This document shows, one piece after another, positions 57,099-64,000 of a stretch of DNA of 64,000 nt. The notes under the pieces were generated by a model. That model saw only the letters and a list, made by a program, of their open reading frames with translations. It was not told the DNA's origin and did no database searches. A program made the position numbers and the translations under genes. This DNA comes from Dactylorhiza incarnata (lineage: Eukaryota; Streptophyta; Magnoliopsida; Asparagales; Orchidaceae): assembly GCA_033032865.1 (NCBI GenBank), contig JAWHQI010000185.1:3162001-3226000 (forward strand), read 5' to 3'. Each line of letters starts with the position of its first letter. Within the stretch, counting starts at the first letter, position 1.

Positions 57099-58705
57099 TG
57101 ATGCGTGTCGGCAAGTGCACCGGTCGCTGTCAAGTAATAAATGTGGAGAGTGGCCTCCCCGAATGTCGGTCTCTTGAGGAATGCAGGTTGGGTGAACGAG
57201 ACGCGTAGCGTGACTCTTGTTACACGAACGAAACACACATGAAAAAGGGGGGTTTTGGTTGGTTTGTCCTAATCTTAACAACAGTAAAAGAGATGCGGGT
57301 CGAAAGCACCGCTTCGCAAGGTGAGATGGATGCAACGGCCGCGATGCCGTGCTTCGTGAGGCGGATGGAGTGTGTTCTAGCGCGAAAGGGTGAGGGTCGT
57401 AAACACCTCTTCACAACCGTCGTTAGCTCTTGCTAACACGGAACAAACACCTTGCGTGCGCGTGCGAGTGAGTGAGTGGAAATGGAGTGAATCACAACCG
57501 AACCATGAAGAACAACAAGGAAACATTCATTTCAACAAACAACATCACAATATTCGAGTTTACAATACATAATGAGTACAATGAAAGAGAGAAGAAAGGG
57601 ATAACCGATAGTGAAGACTAGCGGCCGTTCACGGCCGGAATGGTAGGTTGTCGGGCTACCTCCGGGCTCGGGCGGACTATGCTTCCGGTGTAGAGAGCTG
57701 TCACAATCTCCCTACGTAGCTCCGTCGTCTTCGACTTCAGGTTTCTTCTTCTTCTCACCGGGCGGAATGAGAGAATGGTTGCTTGGAGGCTTGCGGACGA
57801 TGGAGAACACTCACGGACAATGGAGGAGGTCTTGGAATGGATGGAGGAGGCTTCCCCTTGCGTAGAAGATGAAGTGGAGGCGTCCCAAGGTGGTGGTCGG
57901 CGGCGTACGGAACAGGAACTCCGCTCCGGGCGGCTTGATAATGCCCTAAAATCGGAACAGGCGTTTATATAGGCGCTGAATTAAATACTGCGCACGGTCA
58001 TTGGCGCACGACCAGTGGTCGTGCGCACTGGAATTCTGCGATCGTGCGCACTGCCTGGGTGGAACCTGCAAGATACGAAATTATAAAATAAAATGTTCGC
58101 ACGACCAGTGGCTCACGACCGGTGGTCGTGCGCACTAGCGTCGGTGGTCGTGCGCAATAGATGAAATAGAACTCATAAAATTACTGTTAAGTGCGCACGA
58201 ACAGTGGCGCACGACTGGTGGTCGTGCGCACTGGAGTTGATGGTCGTGCGCACTACAGTAAACAGAACTCGAAAATTAAATGGTAAGTGCGCACGAGCAG
58301 TGGCGCACGACCGGTGGTCGTGCGCACTGGCATTGATGGTCGTGCGCACTGCACCAAACAGAACTCATGAAAAAGGTGTTAAGTGCACACGATCAGTGGC
58401 GCACGACCACTGGTCGTGCGCAATAGAACCGGCGATCGTGCGCAGTGTTCCTGTGCAGAATTGCACTGGGAACACTCGCACGACTCCTATTCCAGGCACA
58501 ACCACAAATCTATCCACTGAAAGTGGCACTTAACAGCGCATGAAAACTACTAAAGACAATAAGCATAAAATCACACCAAAGTGGGCCTAGAAGTGCACCT
58601 AGCATGGATTATCAAATATAAGCTATAACAAGGCTATAGTGCGGTGAATTGACTAAATAACGGCCCGGATGAGTCCATAAATGTGTATATGATCAGGACT
58701 CATCA
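57099..58705 (-). repeat. E4 5' LTR (1607 bp)
   Basis: It has the same ends and palindrome array (about 57990-58460) as the 3' LTR, with few substitutions. It is followed by the duplication gttgg. Confidence 0.95.
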
Positions 58706-59622
58706 GTTGGCTCAGGATTGGGCACAACACTTCCTTGGGGCTCCTCATTTCTTCTTGTCCTGAGGACATCTTCATTATCCATGTTCATTTGGTTGCTGCC
58801 AGATCTATGATCAGACCCATGATTATCTTCATTTTCAGACCCATTTGACTTTGAGGATGAGTCTGATTTGTGCTGAGATAAATCTTTCTTCTTTTCCTTT
58901 GCCATATATGGCAGGCTCATAGGGAGCACTCTGGAGAATCTATCTAGAGTCTTAATGTCCATTCTTTTCAGATAATGGAGATTTGACCCCTTTGAGTTTG
59001 CAAAGGTTTTTGAATAACTATTCTGTAGGTACAGAGATAGTATTCTTTCCATATTGGGGGCTTGTAGAGATTCCTTTATCCTTTGAAAGATAACGTCTCC
59101 CCAGGAGGTTCTCTCGGACAGAATTATCCTTGTCATTAATTCAAACATGAACTGTGAGACAGTGTCATGTGAACCAGGCTTGCATAGAATAGCTTTGCCC
59201 ACAATATCAGACAACAGCTTCCCCTGTTGATTAAAGAACTTCCTCCTTAGACAACTGGTCTTAGTATCACTGTATCCTGTCCACTTTAGGGCAGTCCTCT
59301 TATCCTTTTCAGATATTTCCTCCTCTTCAGATTTACTACAGGGGTTTAATTTTAGCCCCTTCTCCAACCTTTAAGTAGTAATCTTTATCTTCTCACTTCC
59401 TATCTTGGACATCAGTATGCTTTTGGAAGGAGACAGTTTGACATGGTTGAACCATTCCAGAACTTCAGCTTTGAGAATGCAACATGGTTCAGACAGCATG
59501 TGCACCAAAACTTGAGCTTCCAATAGATGAATCACTTATCGTATTTCTTCAGAGGCATGAGAGAATCCATTTCTTACTATTTCATACCCCTCCAGGAGAT
59601 CTTTCGAGCTTTTTGGCACCAT
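58706..59622 (-). pseudogene. S envelope-like gene, 5' part
   Basis: The ATG at 59620-59622 is aligned with the T start. The protein shows the conserved block FNQQGKLLSDIVGKAILCKP and GSHDTVSQFMFELMTRIILS. Two in-frame TAA codons lie in the N-terminal 90 codons, where T is open. The frame passes directly into the E4 target duplication (58706-58710) and resumes at 51292 in phase. No signal peptide or transmembrane helix is seen at the N-terminus, which argues against a classical viral envelope protein. Confidence 0.8.
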
Positions 59623-59720
59623 GGAAGCAGAGAATCGATGCGATGAGACGGAAAAGAAGATGGATCGTCTCGACGGCTAAGGGTTTGGTTTTTTGGTGTG
59701 GTTTTAGGTTACAGTGTGTC

Positions 59721-60000
59721 TATTTATAGAATTTTAGTTTCGTTTTTATTAACCCTAGGCTTTTAGACTTAGTTACCTTATTGTGTTAAGGAGTTTTGGG
59801 TTAATTATCAGATTTTATATTGAACATACCCCATCTCAGCGGTTCAGCTGAGATGGAGACCTAGGCCGCTGGGATAGTAAAGTGTCAACCGCTGGGACAG
59901 TTTACTCGTCTCAGCGGTTCAGCTGGGACAGTGAACTGTCAACCGCTGGGACAGTTTCCCCATCTCAGCGGTTCAGCTGGGATTTTTCTCAGCTGATTCA
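59721..60000 (-). promoter_or_regulatory. S internal promoter candidate upstream of env-like gene
   Basis: On the minus strand TCTATAAATA (59721-59730) lies 108 bp upstream of the env-like ATG. Upstream of it (about 59829-60000) is an array of CTCAGCGGTTCAGCTGAG-type palindromes, with GTCTCAGCGGT at 59908-59918, as in the S LTR. The array lies between the end of pol (60174) and the env-like gene. Confidence 0.62.
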
Positions 60001-60173
60001 GCTGAACATACTCCTTCATTTTAGCTGATCATAGGGTTTAGACCTAATGTAGATATTTTGGCTTAAGATGGGTCCTAGTCATGTCACTAAGTTGTAGTGT
60101 ACAGTAATGTAAAGTTTGATAATTCACCATTCATAATCAACAATAGTGACAGCTATTACTCATACATTTACAA

Positions 60174-63100
60174 CTATTCTACACTAAGCATGCCAAGATC
60201 AATTTTGAAAGCATTGAATTTGGATTCATCCAGTGGCTTTGTAAAGATATCAGCTACTTGTTTGTCAGTGGGGACAAATTCAAGACAGATGTCTTTACAC
60301 TTTACATGTTCTCTAATAAAATGATATCTAATCTCTATGTGCTTAGTCCTGCTATGAGAGACAGGATTTTTAATAATAGATATTGCACTGGATGAATCAC
60401 AATACAAAGGAGATCCCCTTACCTTGAGGTTGTAATCCTCCAACTGATGCTGTGTCCAAAGGAGTTGTGCACAACAGCTACCTGCAGCAATGTATTCAGA
60501 CTCAGCTGTGGATATTGCCACACTGGTTTGTTTCTTGCTGCTCCAAGATATCAATCTTCTCCCTAGGAACTGACAAGTACCACTTGTACTCTTCCTGTCT
60601 TCTTTGCAACCTGCAAAATCTGCATCTGAAAAGCCTGTTAGTTCAAAGTCATTATTCTTAGGGTACCAAAGGCCAAGATGCAAGCTGCCCTTAAGGTATC
60701 TCAATATTCTCTTCACAGAGGTGTAGTGAGATTCCTTGGGACAGGCTTGATACCTAGCACAAACACATGTAGCATACATAATGTCTGGCCTACTAGCAGT
60801 CAAGTATAATAGGGATCCAATGATGCATCTGTACATGGACTCAACAAAGGCCTTTCCCTTTTCATCCTTTTCTAATGATACATTAGACCCCATGGGTGTT
60901 CTCATGGTGGAGGCTGATTCCATCCCAAATTTCTTGATGAGCTCCTTAGTGTACTTGGTCTGGGAGATGAAAATTCCATCATCAGACTGTTTCACTTGGA
61001 GCCCAAGGAAATATTTGAGCTCACCCATACTGCTCATTTCAAACTCCCTCTGCATTAGATTGGTAAATCTCTTGCAGAGGTTGTCATCAGTAGACCCAAA
61101 GATTATGTCATCAACATAGATTTGGACTAAGAGACACTTGCCCCTTGTTTCCCTAAGAAACAATGTGCTATCAATCTTTCCCCTCATGAACTTGTTATTG
61201 AAGAGAAAGTTGGACAAAGTCTCATACCAAGCTCTTAGAGATTACTTGAGACCATATAGTGCTTTCCTAAGAAGATAAACATGAGAAGTTAGGGTTGGAT
61301 GCACAAAACCTGAGGGTTGTTCAACATATACCTCTTCCTTCATGTCTCCATTTAGAAATGCTGATTTGACATCCATCTGGTAGACTTTGAACCCCTTGTG
61401 GGCAGCATAGGCAAGGAATAGCCTAATTGCTTCCAACCTTGCAACTGGTGCAAAGGTTTGATCAAAGTCTATACCTTCCTCTTGCCTGAATCCTTTGGCT
61501 ACCAATCTGGCCTTGTTCTTGATGATTGTACCATTCTCATCAAGCTTCTTCCTGTATACCCATTTAGTCCCAATCACATTGTGTCCCTGAGGTCTTGGCA
61601 CCAGCTTCCATACTTTGCATCTCTTGAATTGTAGGAGCTCTTCTTGCATTGCTTCAATCCAGAAGGTGTCTTGATTGGCCTCTTCAAACTTCTTGGGCTC
61701 CATTTGAGAAAGGAAGCTCAAGAATAGTGCTTCATTATGAGCTCTGCTTCTTGTCAATATTCCTTGGGTATGATCCCCAATTATTAGCTCTCTTGGATGA
61801 TCTCTTAGGTGCCTTGCAGCAGCAGGAAGAGGGTCCTCTGGTGGCTGTGTTTGTTCCATTGGTTCAGCTATGACTTCATCTTGTAGCTCTTCTTCTTCAG
61901 GAATTGCAGGAGCTGTCTTTGTGTTGCTGCTGCTGGGCTTGTCTTGGACAGTCAGCTCATGCATCCCTTCTTCATTTCCTGTCACAATAGAAGAACTAGA
62001 CCATTCTTTGTAGAGAAGGCTGGTCTCATCAAATACAACATGCATAGATTCTTCTACAACATGGGTTTTCTTATTATAAACTCTATAAGCTCTACTATGT
62101 GAGCTATATCCAACAAGAACTCCCACATTCCATTTTTCTGCAAACTTTGTTAGCTGATATTTTCCATTATTTTAAATGTAGCATTTGCAACCAAAGATCC
62201 TAAAGTAGGAAATTGTAGGTTGTTTGCCTTTCAGAATCTCATAAGGAGTTTTCCCAAGGACCTTATTGATGGAGGCTCTATTGAGAACATAACAGGCTGT
62301 ATTGACTACCTCAGCCCAGAAGTATTCTGGGAGTGAGGAGTCACTAAGCAATGTTCTCCCAACTTCTATCAAGGTCCTATTCCTCCTCTCAGCCACACCA
62401 TTTTGCTGTGGAGTCCTTGGGGAGGAGAACTCTTGGGTGATACCAAATTCTTGACAAAATTTTGTCATGGCTTCAGATTGAAATTCTGTACCATGGTCAG
62501 TTCTAGTCCTGACCACAGTACATTGTAGATTATTCTGAATAGCCTTGACATAATTTATAAAGATATGTAAGGTATCTGACTTCTTCTTAAGGAAGAATAC
62601 TCATGTATACTTTGAATGATCATCTACAATCACCAAGGTATACAACTTCCCACCTAGGCTCTGAATTGGCAAAGGACCAAACAAGTCCATGTGCAATAGA
62701 TATAAACACCATTCAGTATCCTTGGAGCCAATACTTTTAAAGGTGGTCCTAGTTTGCTTACCCATTTGGCAAGCATGACAGGGACCACTTTTAACACATT
62801 TTAGATTAGGACTATTTCTAACAAGGTGTTTAGAAAATAATCTATACATTGTCTTATAGTTAATGTGGGCAAGTCTCTTGTGCCATTGGACACAGAGAGA
62901 CTCACTTTCATTAGCTACAAGACACACAGAGGAGATAGAATAATTGCAAATGAATTCTAAGCAATAAACATTCCCACTCCTAGTGCCTGAGAGAATGGTC
63001 TCCAAGTCTTTAGACTTTTTGATCAAGCACTTGTCATTGTGGAATTCAATGACATAGCCTAAGTCACATAGTTGGCTTATGCTTACAAGGTTGTGTTGCA

Positions 63101-63323
63101 ACCCTTCAACATAAGCTACCCTTGTAATTGAGACTATGCCATTTGAAATCATACCATATCCTTTGGTGACTCCTTTTTCAGATCCACCAAAGATAACTTT
63201 GGGTCCCTTCTTCACTGGATGGTAATCCTTTAGAAGATTCTTAGTTCCTGTCATGTGCCTTGAGCACCCACTGTCCAAGTACCATATTTGGTTGAGACTG
63301 GTACTTGAACTAACCTGCAACAC
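60174..63323 (-). pseudogene. S pol polyprotein (protease, integrase, RT, RNase H) with three stop codons
   Basis: One continuous frame of about 1050 codons. Protease: YLDSGCSRHMTG. Integrase: WHKRLAH and CHAC zinc finger, catalytic Asp in HMDLFGP and RTDHGTEF, Glu in [37 protein letters not shown] and the active site IYVDDIIFGS. RNase H: GFSDADFAGC, DRKSTSGTC, STAESEYIA and DIFTKPL. Stops are TGA at 62601-62603 (tryptophan position), TAA at 62172-62174 and TAA at 61242-61244 (glutamine of LYGLKQ). There are no frameshifts. The frame differs from that of gag. Confidence 0.95.
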
Positions 63324-63328
63324 AAAAT

Positions 63329-64000
63329 TTAATGTACCTTAGGACCCCAACTGACTTTGGGTCCTAGGTTCATGTTAACACCATAGGGAATATTTCTAGA
63401 GAGGGCTGGTTTGGCTTGAGGTACAGTCCTTGCCTTTGGCACATTGCGGTTGTGCCAACAATCAATTGTAAAGTGTCCCACCTTGCCACAGCACCAACAA
63501 TCATGAATATTGTATCTCCTTTTCTGAATAGTTTTTTGAATTGGTACAGCACTTTGTACATGTTCAGCAGAAGAGATATCAGCATTCTTCATATTTCTTT
63601 CAGCAATAATGTGACTGAAGGATAATCTGTGGACAGTCTTGCTGCTCTTTGTCCTGATGGCCTCAGTTTGCATTGACTTTGCAGTCATACAAGATCTGAT
63701 GGAATCAGACACTGGGCAGCAGGTCTTGTCAACAGATTTGACAGCAGTCTTGCTTTTTGCTGAAGCAGATTTGGAAGAGCTTGCTTCCATGTTCTTGACT
63801 GATGGGGATGAGACACCAAACACAAATGGTCCAGGTTGGACCATTTGTATTTCCTCATGTGGAGCTTTCATTGCACTCAGTCCCATGCCCTTTCTATTTC
63901 CATAGCTGTGAGCATTCTTGCTCAAGTTATAGGAACTTCCATTTAGTAAGTGACCATGAATACTTTCTTGGTCATACTTGTTTGAGGGCATCAAGACCTT
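63329..64000 (-). CDS. S gag, C-terminal part (partial at window edge)
   Basis: This open frame enters from the right edge. It is Lys/Ser-rich, with the zinc knuckle CWCCGKVGHFTIDC (about 63466-63507). It ends in a TAA at 63329-63331. The T element has the matching knuckle and a stop at the same aligned position. The capsid domain lies outside the window. Pol begins 6-10 nt further on in another frame, next to a TTGCAGGT motif. Confidence 0.85.
   Translation of the reverse strand, partial: KVLMPSNKYDQESIHGHLLNGSSYNLSKNAHSYGNRKGMGLSAMKAPHEEIQMVQPGPFVFGVSSPSVKNMEASSSKSASAKSKTAVKSVDKTCCPVSDSIRSCMTAKSMQTEAIRTKSSKTVHRLSFSHIIAERNMKNADISSAEHVQSAVPIQKTIQKRRYNIHDCWCCGKVGHFTIDCWHNRNVPKARTVPQAKPALSRNIPYGVNMNLGPKVSWGPKVH

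Larger units (their letters stand above)
51293..58705 (-). mobile_element. E4: Athila-like non-autonomous element, gag-protease only (7.4 kb)
   Basis: Two LTRs (1597 and 1607 bp) with TGATG/CATCA ends are flanked by a perfect duplication gttgg (51288-51292 and 58706-58710). The primer is tRNA-Asp. The internal region encodes gag and an aspartic protease in one frame; RT, RNase H and integrase are missing. Insertion is inside the env-like gene of S. The 3' non-coding part is homologous to V. Confidence 0.95.
47665..64000 (-). mobile_element. S: Sirevirus-type Ty1/copia element with env-like gene, runs off right edge
   Basis: Read on the minus strand from the right edge, the order is gag (partial), pol (63323-60174), internal array and TATA box, env-like gene (59622 to 49547, split by E4), 3' UTR with repeated polypurine tracts, and 3' LTR (49039-47665). 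The 5' LTR lies beyond the window. The insertion is inside T; the 5 bases aagca (47660-47664) are the predicted duplication. Confidence 0.93.

Noticed and set aside
49547..59622. A classical viral envelope glycoprotein
   Set aside because: No signal peptide, membrane helix or glycoprotein motif is visible. The gene is labelled env-like only because of its place after pol and similarity to the Sirevirus gene of that name.
63318..63340. A 23-nt intron between gag and pol of S (GT to AG) that would restore the frame
   Set aside because: It is far below the minimum size for plant splicing. The frame fit in S is not matched cleanly in T. An acceptor used with a distant donor is kept only as a weak finding.

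Overview
The window is plant nuclear DNA made entirely of nested LTR retrotransposons. I see no host protein gene, tRNA, rRNA or CRISPR array. The evidence for a flowering plant is the element set: Sirevirus-type Ty1/copia elements with an envelope-like gene, Athila/Tat-like Ty3/gypsy elements primed by tRNA-Asp, a Ty3/gypsy element primed by initiator Met tRNA, and two giant-LTR non-coding elements of the LARD type. The species cannot be told from sequence alone. The names E1, E2, E3, E4, S, T, U, V and W are local labels used here.

Layout, left to right. E1 (LARD-like, + strand) enters from the left: its 5' LTR ends at 127 and its 3' LTR is 10635-14434. Inside it sits W (2681-9689, minus strand), a Sirevirus-like element with three LTRs and two internal regions, flanked by the duplication gattc. 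E1 is inserted in V, an old Athila-like non-autonomous unit on the minus strand. V survives as pieces at 14435-18221, 25308-25413 and 38060-39231, separated by E3 (18222-25307, minus, gag-pol with frameshifts, duplication tatgc) and E2 (25414-38059, +, two 5.35-kb LTRs, duplication cgtca). At 39231 V is broken by U (Sirevirus, +). U is broken at 42532 by T (Sirevirus, +, no pol). T is broken at 47664 by S (Sirevirus, minus, gag, pol and env-like), which runs off the right end. S is broken in its env-like gene by E4 (51293-58705, minus, Athila-like gag-protease only, duplication gttgg). The chain V, U, T, S, E4 is five levels deep.

How the parts work together. Only S and E3 carry reverse transcriptase and integrase, and both are broken: S pol is one frame with three stop codons, and E3 has several frameshifts. 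E1, E2, V, W, T and E4 lack pol and would have depended on partners. At least four LTR families have an array of GC-rich palindromic motifs upstream of the TATA box. In S and T the same element-specific array, plus a second TATA box, recurs just upstream of the envelope-like gene, which looks like an internal promoter. The S envelope-like gene also contains a convincing 79-nt intron. These two observations, a motif (GTCTCAGCGGT) shared between unrelated LTR families, and a dense W-box array in the E2 LTR, are the most interesting signals.
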